Shown here one piece after another: positions 44,455 to 54,465 of a DNA stretch of 64,000 nt. A program made the translations under genes and the position numbers. The notes under the pieces are model-generated. The model was not told where the DNA came from, searched no databases, and saw nothing but the letters and a program-made list of their open reading frames with translations. The DNA lies in assembly GCF_052055585.1 (NCBI RefSeq), contig NZ_CP170485.1, forward strand, positions 372,001 through 436,000. Reading direction: 5' to 3'. Source of the DNA: Oceanicaulis sp052055585 (GTDB taxonomy: Bacteria; Pseudomonadota; Alphaproteobacteria; Caulobacterales; Maricaulaceae). How positions within the stretch are numbered: position 1 is the first letter of the stretch; each line of letters opens with the position of its first letter.

Positions 44455-45201
44455 TTAGACGGCGGCGGCGGTCTTGAATATTTCGGACTCTACGGACCTC
44501 TCCGCATGCAATGCGGCGGGGGAGAGCCCGCAGAGCGCCTTGATGGCGCGACTGAGATGGGCCTGATCGCTATAGCCTGTGGCATAGGCGATGTCGGCCC
44601 AGTCCGGCGTGACATGAAGATCAGCGTGCTCGACGGCGCAGAGGGCGCGGATCTGGCTGGCGAGCGCCTTGGGTCCGATCCCCAGCCGCCCTGTCAGGGC
44701 GCGATGCAGATGGCGTTCGCTGACCCCGGCGCGCCGGGCGAGACTGGCGGTGCGGATCTGCCCACCGGTTCTGCGCACCAGGCTTGCCGCCCAGATCGCC
44801 AGAGCATCCTGCGACCGCCGGGGCGGATCCGGACAGAGCGTCAGGGCCGGGAAATCGCTTTGCGGCAGGATGGCGTCAATCAGCTCGTCCGGGCGCACGC
44901 CCAGACAGCACACAGCGTCTTCGGGGGCGATGAACACGCCTTCCAGAACGGTTCCGGGCGGCGGCGTGTAAAGACGCGGGGTGCGGATCGGACCGAAGAC
45001 CCAGTGCTGACGATCCACCAGCGCGCCATCGCGTTGGAACCGGCTTTCGGTGACAAGGCTCAGCCGGGTTTCGGGAAGCACCCTGTGCGGGGGCGTGTCA
45101 GCCTCAAACCCGGCGTCATGACGCCAAAGACGCCGTGAGCGCCCCATGGGGGTGTGCGCCTCGTGATAGGCGCCGAGCCGGGAAATCCATTGCACCGTCA
45201 T
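44455..45201 (-). CDS. AraC-family transcriptional regulator
   Basis: 248 residues. The C-terminal 100 residues contain two helix-turn-helix motifs: TASLARRAGVSERHLHRALTG and WADIAYATGYSDQAHLSRAIKALCGLSP, the AraC signature. The N-terminal part (for example SLVTESRFQRDGALVDRQHWVFGP, LYTPPPGTVLEGVFIAPEDA) resembles the AraC N-domain of DUF6597 type. Start at the ATG 45201 (MTVQWISRLGAYHEAH); a longer frame to 45366 overlaps the next gene and lacks homology. Possible regulator of the exported protein gene just downstream. Confidence 0.88.
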   Translation of the reverse strand: MTVQWISRLGAYHEAHTPMGRSRRLWRHDAGFEADTPPHRVLPETRLSLVTESRFQRDGALVDRQHWVFGPIRTPRLYTPPPGTVLEGVFIAPEDAVCCLGVRPDELIDAILPQSDFPALTLCPDPPRRSQDALAIWAASLVRRTGGQIRTASLARRAGVSERHLHRALTGRLGIGPKALASQIRALCAVEHADLHVTPDWADIAYATGYSDQAHLSRAIKALCGLSPAALHAERSVESEIFKTAAAV

Positions 45202-45257
45202 GACAAGGCCGATAGCGGCCCTGTCATGACAGTTCAAATCGCATCTGCGTGAGCGGC

Positions 45258-45623
45258 CTAGTTGCCGGCGCCGGCGGACGGGGCGCCTGCCATGCGGGTC
45301 TGGGCGGCGGACAGGTTGGATGCGAGCACCGGATTGTTCGGGGCCAGCGCCACTGCAGTTTGGCATTCAGCAGCAGCATCAGCGGCTTGGCCCAGCTGAT
45401 ACAGCGCGATACAGGCATTGGCGTGGGCTGCAGCGCGAACGCTGGTGCGGGCGCCGCCTTCCAGCGCTTCACGGGTGAAGTGCAGCGCGGTTTCCCATTC
45501 GCCCTGATTGAGGGCGCGGACGGATCCGCGGATATCGGAATCGGCCACGCGGACCGGGGTGAATTCCTGGACCGGAGCGCCGGTCAGTTGCAGGGCGAGC
45601 ACTGCGGTGGCAAACACGGACAT
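45258..45623 (-). CDS. Small exported TPR-like protein
   Basis: 121 residues. A short signal-like N-terminus (MSVFATAVLALQLTGAPVQ) is followed by one to two TPR-like helices (GEWETALHFTREALEGGA, HANACIALYQLGQAADAAAECQTAVALAPNNPVLASNLSAAQ). Ends in a low-complexity Ala/Gly tail. AGGAGG lies 6 nt ahead of the ATG. Divergent from the LysR gene; the 192-nt gap has an inverted repeat and a palindromic element. Function unknown. Confidence 0.8.
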   Translation of the reverse strand: MSVFATAVLALQLTGAPVQEFTPVRVADSDIRGSVRALNQGEWETALHFTREALEGGARTSVRAAAHANACIALYQLGQAADAAAECQTAVALAPNNPVLASNLSAAQTRMAGAPSAGAGN

Positions 45624-45639
45624 ATCAGCCTCCTAAAGA

Positions 45640-45684
45640 GCCTTTTCAGCGAAAGTGGATACCGGTTTCGCGGTTCGAAAAGGC
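45640..45684. repeat. Palindromic REP-like intergenic element
   Basis: GCCTTTTC (45640-45647) pairs with GAAAAGGC (45677-45684), and inside it GCGAAA (45649-45654) pairs with TTTCGC (45666-45671) around GTGGATACCGG. Similar GTGGATACCGGTTTxGCG-bearing palindromes are dispersed between genes in many alphaproteobacterial genomes. Only one copy in this window, so dispersal here is inferred. Confidence 0.55.
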
Positions 45685-45753
45685 GACCATCACAAGGTTG
45701 GAGTCGATGAGGTCGAACAAGGACGACCGAAACGGCTCCAGGTTATAATGTGA

Positions 45754-45798
45754 ATATGCCGCGCTGCAGCATATGTGCAATTGACTGAATCCGCATAT
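45754..45798. promoter_or_regulatory. Inverted repeat, likely LysR operator
   Basis: ATATGC (45754-45759) and GCATAT (45769-45774) form an exact inverted repeat with 9-nt spacer; a further GCATAT stands at 45793-45798. A TATAAT hexamer (45744-45749) overlaps the region. Located between the LysR start (45816) and the divergent 45623 gene, where self-regulated LysR sites usually lie. Confidence 0.5.
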
Positions 45799-45815
45799 CT
45801 GGTATTCAAACGTGA

Positions 45816-46748
45816 ATGGATAACTGGTCAGACTATCACCTCGCCCTCGCCGTCTTCGAAGCTGGCAGCCATGCCGCCGCCGGACGGGTCATGGGGCTTA
45901 GCCAGCCGACGGTCAGCCGCCGGATGCGCGCCCTTGAATCGCATCTGGGCGGCGCCCTGTTCGAACGTCGGGGCGATATCCTCACGCCCACCGGGCTCGG
46001 CCGCTCTGTGATTGATCACGCCCGGAACATGCAGGATGAGGCCGCCGCCATCGAGCGCGCCGCCCGCACCGGCCATGAACGGATCGAGGGACGGGTCACG
46101 GTCGCCGCCAGCGACGGCATTGGCGCGGACTGGCTGCCCGGTGCCCTGACCCCGCTTCTGCAGGCGCACCCGGACCTGTCTGTCGAGCTGAAGATCGGTT
46201 TCGAGCCGGCGAACCTGGCGGGCGGAGACGCCGATATCGCGGTGCGCTGGGGACAGCCCGGCCCGCAACACTCCCTGCTGGCGCGACGCGCGGCGGAAGT
46301 GGGCACCGGCATGTACGCCGCCCAGAGCTATCTTGACCGCTTCGGCGCGCCGCAGACCCTTGATGATGTGGCCGATCATGTTGCGGTGGGCTGGGCCTCG
46401 CCCATCGCCTTTCAATGGCCGCGCACCCCGATTGGCGATGAACTGCGCCCCCGCCGCGATGTAATGGTGGCCGCTCACCCCAGTGCGCACCTTGAAGGTC
46501 TGCGCAATGGTCTGGGACTGGGCATGACCTCGCACCGGCTGGCGCGCGCCCGCCCGGGACTGGTGCGCATCCTGCCCGATTTCGAGGTCATGATGGATTT
46601 GTGGCTGGTGGCGCATGGCGCCGTACGCCGGTCGCGGGCCCAGGCCACGGTGCTCGATCATATCGCCGAAGCCCTGCGCGCCGACCGGGATCACTTCCGC
46701 ACGGGTGAGCCGTCCCGTTATGGACAGGAAGACACTCGGCCATGCTAG
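45816..46748 (+). CDS. LysR-family transcriptional regulator
   Basis: 310 residues. N-terminal winged HTH with FEAGSHAAAGRVMGLSQPTVSRRMRALE; effector domain from GRVTVAASDGIGADWLPGAL through VMVAAHPSAHLEGLRNGLGLGM. Closest in style to the LysR group that controls neighbouring small operons. Divergent from the TPR-like gene; overlaps folP by 7 nt. Inducer unknown. Confidence 0.93.
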   Translation: MDNWSDYHLALAVFEAGSHAAAGRVMGLSQPTVSRRMRALESHLGGALFERRGDILTPTGLGRSVIDHARNMQDEAAAIERAARTGHERIEGRVTVAASDGIGADWLPGALTPLLQAHPDLSVELKIGFEPANLAGGDADIAVRWGQPGPQHSLLARRAAEVGTGMYAAQSYLDRFGAPQTLDDVADHVAVGWASPIAFQWPRTPIGDELRPRRDVMVAAHPSAHLEGLRNGLGLGMTSHRLARARPGLVRILPDFEVMMDLWLVAHGAVRRSRAQATVLDHIAEALRADRDHFRTGEPSRYGQEDTRPC

Positions 46749-47581
46749 CCTTTCCCATCCGGCCACACGCGGATGGGCGCCCGCAAGTGATGGGCATTGT
46801 GAATGTCACGCCGGACAGTTTTTCCGATGGTGGACGGCACGCATCCATGCAGGCCGCGCGTGATCACGCACTGGGCTTGCTGGATGCAGGGGCGGACTGT
46901 CTTGATATTGGCGGGGAAAGCACGCGCCCGGGGGCGGAGCCGGTTTCCGTCGCGCAAGAGCTTGATCGCGTCATCCCTGTGATCGAGGCGATCAGCGCTG
47001 AACGCCCAGATGCGCAAATCTCTATCGACACCATGAAGCCCGATGTGGCGCGCGCGGCCGTGCATGCGGGCGCGGGTCTCTGGAATGATGTGAACGCGCT
47101 GCGCGCCGCGGGCGCGCCTGAAACCGCGATGGAGCTGGGCGTTCCGGTCTGCCTGATGCACATGCAGGGCGAACCGCGCACCATGCAGGCCGATCCGCAC
47201 TATGATGATGTGGTCAATGATGTGGCTCGCTATCTGGGTCAGCGGGCCGGCGCTCTGCTTTCAACCGGGTTTGACCGCGAGCTGATCGTGCTCGATCCGG
47301 GCATCGGCTTTGGCAAGACGCTCGCGCATAATCTCAAGCTGATCGCCTCGCTGGAACACTTCGTCTCGCTGGGCCTGCCGGTGCTGTTCGGCGCTTCGCG
47401 CAAACGCTTCATCAACGCAATAGACGAGACCGCGACCGACGCCATGGACCGGCTGGGCGGGTCGCTCGCCGTGGCGCTTCACGCGGCTCGGTCGGGCTGC
47501 GCCATCGTGCGCGTGCATGATGTGCGCGAGACCGCGCAGGCGCTCAAGGTGCAGGTGGCGATTTCCCGTTACGCAGACTGA
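46742..47581 (+). CDS. folP: Dihydropteroate synthase
   Basis: 279 residues. MGIVNVTPDSFSDGGRH, DIGGESTRPGAEPVS, ISIDTMKPDVARAAVHAGAGLWNDVNAL, CLMHMQGEPRTMQ, LDPGIGFGKTLAHNL and FGASRKRFI are the full DHPS motif set. It joins p-aminobenzoate to the pterin in folate synthesis and is the sulfonamide target. Usually follows ftsH; here four genes intervene. Start at 46742 has no strong ribosome-binding site because it overlaps the lysR end; M17 (46790) is an alternative. Confidence 0.96.
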   Translation: MLAFPIRPHADGRPQVMGIVNVTPDSFSDGGRHASMQAARDHALGLLDAGADCLDIGGESTRPGAEPVSVAQELDRVIPVIEAISAERPDAQISIDTMKPDVARAAVHAGAGLWNDVNALRAAGAPETAMELGVPVCLMHMQGEPRTMQADPHYDDVVNDVARYLGQRAGALLSTGFDRELIVLDPGIGFGKTLAHNLKLIASLEHFVSLGLPVLFGASRKRFINAIDETATDAMDRLGGSLAVALHAARSGCAIVRVHDVRETAQALKVQVAISRYAD

Positions 47582-48198
47582 CGCCCGGCCAGAACCGACC
47601 ACAAGTCAGCATCGCCCAGCACACGCTCGCTTGTCCGCCACTCCGCTTCGGGCTTGAGCCCGGCTTCAATCAGCAAGGCCGCGCACTCGACATGACCACT
47701 GCGAGCGCCGGGCGGGGGATCGAGCCGGCCCTGAACCGCCCATCCCAATGGCGTGCCGTGATGCTGCGTGTCGCGCAGGAAAATGTAGACGCCATGGTCG
47801 ATCAGGCGTTTGACAAGATCGGGCATGCCCATGATCGCGGCCCAGTGCAGGGCCGTTGAACCAAAGACGCCGCGCGGGTCCGGATTCGCGCCCTTGTCCA
47901 GTAGACGATGCGCGATGGCGGGGCAGGACAGGCTGATGGCGCTGATCAGCAGGCTGTCGCCATTGGCCGGGTGAATGGCGTCCAGATCCGCCCCGGATGA
48001 AATCAGGATATTTGCAAAGGCCAGACCCTGCGTATCACTGATCCGCCCGTCAAAGACGCGGTCGCAAACAGCATGGATCGGATGAGGCGCGTGATCGCCA
48101 TCCCTCACAGGCGCATTGGTCAGATGCGGTTCCTGACCCAACAAGCGTGTCAGGGCGTTTGCGTCTTGTGTTTCAAGGCATTGCAGGAGCGTGGACAT
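47569..48198 (-). CDS. Ankyrin-repeat protein
   Basis: 209 residues with about four ankyrin units: ANILISSGADLDAIHPANGDS, IAHRLLDKGANPDPRGVFGST, ALHWAAIMGMPDLVKRLIDHG and ECAALLIEAGLKPEAE. No signal peptide. The ATG (48198-48196) comes only 3 nt after the stem of the upstream helicase terminator and has no Shine-Dalgarno sequence, so expression must come from readthrough, a leaderless message or another start. Last 13 nt overlap folP on the other strand. Function unknown. Confidence 0.85.
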   Translation of the reverse strand: MSTLLQCLETQDANALTRLLGQEPHLTNAPVRDGDHAPHPIHAVCDRVFDGRISDTQGLAFANILISSGADLDAIHPANGDSLLISAISLSCPAIAHRLLDKGANPDPRGVFGSTALHWAAIMGMPDLVKRLIDHGVYIFLRDTQHHGTPLGWAVQGRLDPPPGARSGHVECAALLIEAGLKPEAEWRTSERVLGDADLWSVLAGRQSA

Positions 48199-48230
48199 AA
48201 AACAAGCCTGCCGCAGGGCGGCAGGCTTGT
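48199..48230 (-). terminator. Terminator of the DEAD-box helicase gene
   Basis: A perfect 13-bp stem (ACAAGCCTGCCGC at 48202-48214 with GCGGCAGGCTTGT at 48218-48230) with loop AGG, followed on the minus strand by TTTT. It sits 30 nt after the helicase stop and reads straight into the ankyrin ATG. Confidence 0.8.
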
Positions 48231-48259
48231 CCTGTCCGACTCATGACCTCTTGGTCAGA

Positions 48260-50335
<2,076 letters not shown>

Positions 50336-50502
50336 ATGTACCTCGCAAAGGACGTCGCCTCACAATCCCTTGCTTGAGGCAGTCCCGAAAACCTTGTCGC
50401 GCGGAGATCCCCGGCGCGACTGAGCGGCGGCTGATAGCAGGCCTCGCATCGAAAAGATACGAAAAACCTGCATCAGCCCCGAAAAGGCCTTGATTGGACC
50501 GC

Positions 50503-52299
50503 TCAGGCCTCGGCCAGCGCAGCCAGACGCGCATAGACGCCTTCACCCTGGCTCGCCAGTTCGTCATGGGTGCCCTGTTCCACGACCCGGCCCTTGTCAA
50601 AGACCAGGATGCGGTCCGCATCGCGGATAGTGGACAGGCGGTGGGCGATGACAATGGCGGTCTTGCCGCGCGTCACCTCTTCCATCGCCAGCTGGACATC
50701 GCGTTCGGTCTCGTTGTCGAGCGCGCTGGTCGCCTCGTCAAAGATCAGGATCGGAGCGTCCGCCAGCACGGCCCGGGCAATGGCGATCCGCTGACGTTCA
50801 CCGCCCGACAGCTTCACCCCGCGCTCGCCCACCAGCGTGTCATAGCCTTTGGGCAGGCCCATGATGAAGTCATGGGCGCGGGCGCGGCGGGCCGCATCCT
50901 CGACCTCCTCTGGGCTGGCGTCAGGCCGGGCATAGGCGATGTTCTCCGCGATTGAGCGGTGAAACAGCGCCGGGTCCTGGGGCACTAGCGCGATGGACTG
51001 GCGCAGGCTCGACTGGGTGACCGAGCGCACATCCTGACCATCGATGACAATGGCCCCGTTTTCGACGTCATAGAGACGCTGGACCAGCTTGACGAAGGTG
51101 GACTTGCCCGACCCGGTGGGGCCGACCAGCGCCACTTTCTCACCCTTGGGGATGGTCAGGCTGAAGCCGTCATAGAGCGGCGTATCCTGACCGGAATAGG
51201 TGAAGCGCACATCCTGGAACGCGATCTCGCCGTCGCCCGGCGTGAAGTCGGGCGCGCCGGGAATGTCGGCGATCTGGGCGTCGGTGCGGGCGAAGGCGGC
51301 CAGATCCTGGATCTCGTCCAGACCGCGCTGGACGTTCTGCACCTCTTCGCCAAAGCGCCGCATATAGCCCGCCATCATCAGGAAGGCGGTGATGCCGAAC
51401 ACCACATCGCCCGCCGTGGCGTCACCTTCGGTCCACAGTTTCAGCAACAGGCCCGCAAGGCCCGCCTGCAACAACAGAACGGCCGTCATCTGGATCAGCC
51501 AGGCATTGGTGAAGCGGTACCAGGTCTTCTTCGCCGCCGCCCGCCAGGTCCAGGCCATGGCATGGAAGCGGCTGTCCTCACGCGCTTCCGCGCCAAAGCT
51601 CTTCACCGTGGCGACGCCGGAGATGACATCTGCGATGGCGCCGCCAAGCTCTGAGTCCCGCGCATTGGAGATCACGTTCTGGGGCCGGATGTAATAGGTC
51701 GACACCAGCACGGTCAGCTCGATGAAGGCGAAGGTCACCGCCAGCGCGTAGATGCCTACGATCGGCCAGTGGATCAGCATGTAGACGCCAAGCGCCACCA
51801 TCACGCCGATGGACGGGATCATCGAGAACCACAGCGTGGCGGTGATCGTGTCGTACGCCCACATGCCGCGCGTGATCTTGCGCACCACCGCGCCGGCAAA
51901 GGCATTGGCGTGCCAGTCCGCGCTGAAGCGCTGTACCTTGGCGAAGGCTTCAGAGGTCATGTCCGCCATGTTGGCGCTGGAGAACGGGATCTCGCAGCGG
52001 ACCATGATCTGCCGTGCGGCGTTCACCAGCACAGCCAGCCCCACAAACACGGCGAGCGCGGTCCAGTGGCTCTGCCCGGTCGGATCGGCGTTCGCGCCGC
52101 TGATCGTATCGATCAGCTGGCCGGCGGCCACGGGAATGAAGACGTCGGCCAAAGTGGCGAGCGCAGAGAAGCTCACTACCAGGCTGAACAGCCAGGGGCG
52201 CCGCCGCCACTGGCTGGCGACAAAGCGGAGTACGGCGAAATTGGAAAGAACCCGCTCGGTTTGAGCGTCCTGGTCCTCGAACTCTTCGAAATCGGTCAT
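50503..52299 (-). CDS. ABC exporter, fused permease and ATPase
   Basis: 598 residues. Six membrane segments in the first 330 residues (for example PWLFSLVVSFSALATLADVFIPVAAGQ, MIPSIGVMVALGVYMLIHWPIVG, AVLLLQAGLAGLLLKLW). The ATPase half has Walker A VGPTGSGKSTFVKLV, Q-loop VPQDPALFH, signature LSGGERQRIAIARAVL, Walker B ILIFDEATSALD and H-loop VIAHRLSTI. Type IV ABC half-transporter (MsbA/ABCB-like) working as a homodimer. Substrate unknown; the neighbouring genes give no hint. Confidence 0.95.
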   Translation of the reverse strand: MTDFEEFEDQDAQTERVLSNFAVLRFVASQWRRRPWLFSLVVSFSALATLADVFIPVAAGQLIDTISGANADPTGQSHWTALAVFVGLAVLVNAARQIMVRCEIPFSSANMADMTSEAFAKVQRFSADWHANAFAGAVVRKITRGMWAYDTITATLWFSMIPSIGVMVALGVYMLIHWPIVGIYALAVTFAFIELTVLVSTYYIRPQNVISNARDSELGGAIADVISGVATVKSFGAEAREDSRFHAMAWTWRAAAKKTWYRFTNAWLIQMTAVLLLQAGLAGLLLKLWTEGDATAGDVVFGITAFLMMAGYMRRFGEEVQNVQRGLDEIQDLAAFARTDAQIADIPGAPDFTPGDGEIAFQDVRFTYSGQDTPLYDGFSLTIPKGEKVALVGPTGSGKSTFVKLVQRLYDVENGAIVIDGQDVRSVTQSSLRQSIALVPQDPALFHRSIAENIAYARPDASPEEVEDAARRARAHDFIMGLPKGYDTLVGERGVKLSGGERQRIAIARAVLADAPILIFDEATSALDNETERDVQLAMEEVTRGKTAIVIAHRLSTIRDADRILVFDKGRVVEQGTHDELASQGEGVYARLAALAEA

Positions 52300-52687
52300 C
52301 TCGGTCCTGCATGCGTGCGCGTCGCCAGGGCCGGAATCCGGCTGCGGGCAAGGGCGCGACCTTATATAAGCTGCGGAAGAGGCGAGGGATTTAGCGATTG
52401 GGCCGAACGCGATGCGCGCTCAGGTCCGCGGTTGCTGCGACGCTCACCGCCCGGGTTTCACCAGGCCGCCGCGGCTATCAAGATCGTGGCACGGGTCCGA
52501 GAACTCCTTCTGGACAGACACTCTGTCAGGGGAGGGTGTGCTTACTCCATTCCCGCCTCAGGGGCCAGCCATCCGCGTCAAAACCGTGGCGTTCCGGTTT
52601 CAGTGTGTCTGATCGGGCACACCCGTGGCGCTTGCGCCCGTCACCGTCACCGACTAGCTCAGGCCCATCACAGGACGGAGCACGACC
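52300..52687. other. Gene-free region between the ABC exporter and thiD
   Basis: 388 nt with no convincing reading frame. It contains two small hairpins (GTGTG/CACAC at 52603-52622 and GGCGC/GCGCC at 52627-52638) shortly before thiD. I looked for a thiamine pyrophosphate aptamer, expected in front of some thiamine genes, and did not find its CTGAGA core. Promoters for both divergent genes must lie here. Confidence 0.6.
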
Positions 52688-53569
52688 ATGACCGACGCCA
52701 GCGACACGCTCGACGAGACCCAGTTTGAAGATCCCAAGGGCCGGGTGCTGATCATCGCCGGGTCGGACAGCTCGGGCGGCGCGGGCATTCAGGCCGACAT
52801 CAAGACGGTCACGGCGCTGGGGGGCTACGCCTCGACCGCGATCACTGCGGTCACCGTTCAGAACACCCAAGGGGTGACCGGCGTACACCCGATCCCGGAC
52901 GACGTGATTGCGGCCCAGATCCAGGCGGTGCTGTCTGACATCGGAGCCGACGCCATCAAGACCGGCATGCTCGCCAGCGTCAGCACCATTGAAACCGTGG
53001 TCAAGGCGCTGGATGAGGCCGAAACCGCAGGCCTGCCGTTGATCGTCGACCCGGTCATGGTCGCTGGCTCTGGCGATAAGCTGATCAGCGAGGACACGGC
53101 CGAGGCGATCCGGACCCTGCTCTTGCCGCGCGCCAGCCTGATCACCCCGAACGCGCCTGAAGCCGCCGTGCTTGCGGGCGGGACGATCGAGGATCTTGAT
53201 GACCAGCGCGCCGCCGCCGATGAGCTTCTGGAGATAGGTGCAAAGGCCGTGCTGATCAAAGGCGGGCATCTGGAGGGCTCTCAGATCATTGATCTTCTGG
53301 CGACCCGCAATGGCGTACGCCTGTTCACCCGCCCGCGCATTCATACCCGTCATACCCACGGCACGGGCTGCACGCTGGCGAGCGGCATCGCCGCTTTGAT
53401 GGCGCAAGGTCTGGGGCTGGATCGCGCGGTCGAGATGGCGGGCGATTACCTTTACGAAGCGATCCGCCGCGCGCCCAAATTCGGCAAGGGGAATGGCCCG
53501 GTCCAGCATGGCTGGACGGTCAACGCGTCTGAATTCGCCCAGGCGCCGGTTCGGGGCGATCTCGACTAG
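52688..53569 (+). CDS. thiD: Hydroxymethylpyrimidine/phosphomethylpyrimidine kinase ThiD
   Basis: 293 residues. LIIAGSDSSGGAGIQADIKT, TVQNTQGVTGVHP, IKTGMLAS, VDPVMVAGSGDKLI, TPNAPEAAVLAG and THGTGCTLASGIAALMAQG (anion hole and Cys) are the ribokinase-like ThiD motifs. It phosphorylates HMP and HMP-P for thiamine synthesis. No other thiamine gene nearby. Convergent with the EamA gene with a 4-nt overlap. Confidence 0.95.
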   Translation: MTDASDTLDETQFEDPKGRVLIIAGSDSSGGAGIQADIKTVTALGGYASTAITAVTVQNTQGVTGVHPIPDDVIAAQIQAVLSDIGADAIKTGMLASVSTIETVVKALDEAETAGLPLIVDPVMVAGSGDKLISEDTAEAIRTLLLPRASLITPNAPEAAVLAGGTIEDLDDQRAAADELLEIGAKAVLIKGGHLEGSQIIDLLATRNGVRLFTRPRIHTRHTHGTGCTLASGIAALMAQGLGLDRAVEMAGDYLYEAIRRAPKFGKGNGPVQHGWTVNASEFAQAPVRGDLD

Positions 53570-54465
53570 GGTGCGGGCTTCGGCTTGCGGCGGGCGACAT
53601 AGACGCCGAGCAGGATGACGCCGAGCGCGATCATCGTGGTGAGCGTCATGGGTTCGCCGCGCAGGAGCCCGATCACCGCGGCGACCACCGGAACCATGTA
53701 ATTGATCAGCGCCACGAACGACGCGCCGACCTTCCGCGCCACGCCCATATAGACAATGGTGGCGAGTGCGGTCGGCAAGAGCCCCAGAGCCAGCACCGCG
53801 AGCATCGAGGGCAGGCTGGGGAGGATCGGCGGACCGGCGATGAGGTCGTAGAGCGCCACCGGCAGGCTCAACAGCGCCGCGCAGATCATCGACCCTGCTG
53901 CGATGACGCTGGGCGCGGTTTCGGGCGAGGCCTGATAGGTCACCGCGTTGGCGGCATAGCTCAACGTGGCGATAAAAATCAGAAGCTGGGCGAGAAAGTC
54001 CGCCTCCAGCATGCCCTTCAAGGCCGCAGGTCCCATCAGGATGACAATGCCGGAAAAGCCGATGAGAAAGCCCGAGGCTTTCCTGAGGCTCAGACGTTCA
54101 TTGGGCAGGATGAAATGCGCCGCGGCGATCACGGTCAGCGGCATCATCCCCATCAGAATGCCCGCGATCCCCGACGGCACGGTCTTCTGACCAATGGCGA
54201 TCAGGGTGAAGGGCAGGGCGTTGCCCAGAAAGCCAAGCGCGAGGAACCAGAGCCAGCGCACATCCTTGAGGGGTGGAAAGCGGCGGCGGCGGTAAAGCGC
54301 CCAGCCGGTCAGGATGACGGCGGCGAGGCTCAATCGTCCCAGCACGATGAGGGACGGCGGCAGGGTGTCGACGGCAACGGCGATGAACGCAAACGCGCTG
54401 CCCCAGACCAGCGCCAGCAGGCCAAGCGCACCCCAGCCTTTGGGGCCCGGAGCGTCAGGCGTCAT
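53566..54465 (-). CDS. EamA-family (DMT) transporter
   Basis: 299 residues, about ten membrane segments in two five-helix halves (LLALVWGSAFAFIAVAVDTLP at the first, LLIFIATLSYAANAVTYQASP at the sixth). Typical of RhaT/YdcZ-like drug/metabolite exporters; Ser/Gly-rich GIAGILMGMMPLTVIAA belongs to the first repeat. Substrate unknown, amino acids are common for the family. ATG overlaps the upstream aminotransferase stop (ATGA), so it may export that enzyme's product or share regulation. Confidence 0.93.
   Translation of the reverse strand: MTPDAPGPKGWGALGLLALVWGSAFAFIAVAVDTLPPSLIVLGRLSLAAVILTGWALYRRRRFPPLKDVRWLWFLALGFLGNALPFTLIAIGQKTVPSGIAGILMGMMPLTVIAAAHFILPNERLSLRKASGFLIGFSGIVILMGPAALKGMLEADFLAQLLIFIATLSYAANAVTYQASPETAPSVIAAGSMICAALLSLPVALYDLIAGPPILPSLPSMLAVLALGLLPTALATIVYMGVARKVGASFVALINYMVPVVAAVIGLLRGEPMTLTTMIALGVILLGVYVARRKPKPAP

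Noticed and set aside
45666..45684. GGTTCGAA resembling a tRNA T-arm
   Set aside because: No acceptor or anticodon stem around it; it is part of the palindromic element.
52300..52687. Thiamine pyrophosphate riboswitch before thiD
   Set aside because: The conserved CTGAGA and ACCTGA-type cores are absent; only short unrelated hairpins are seen.
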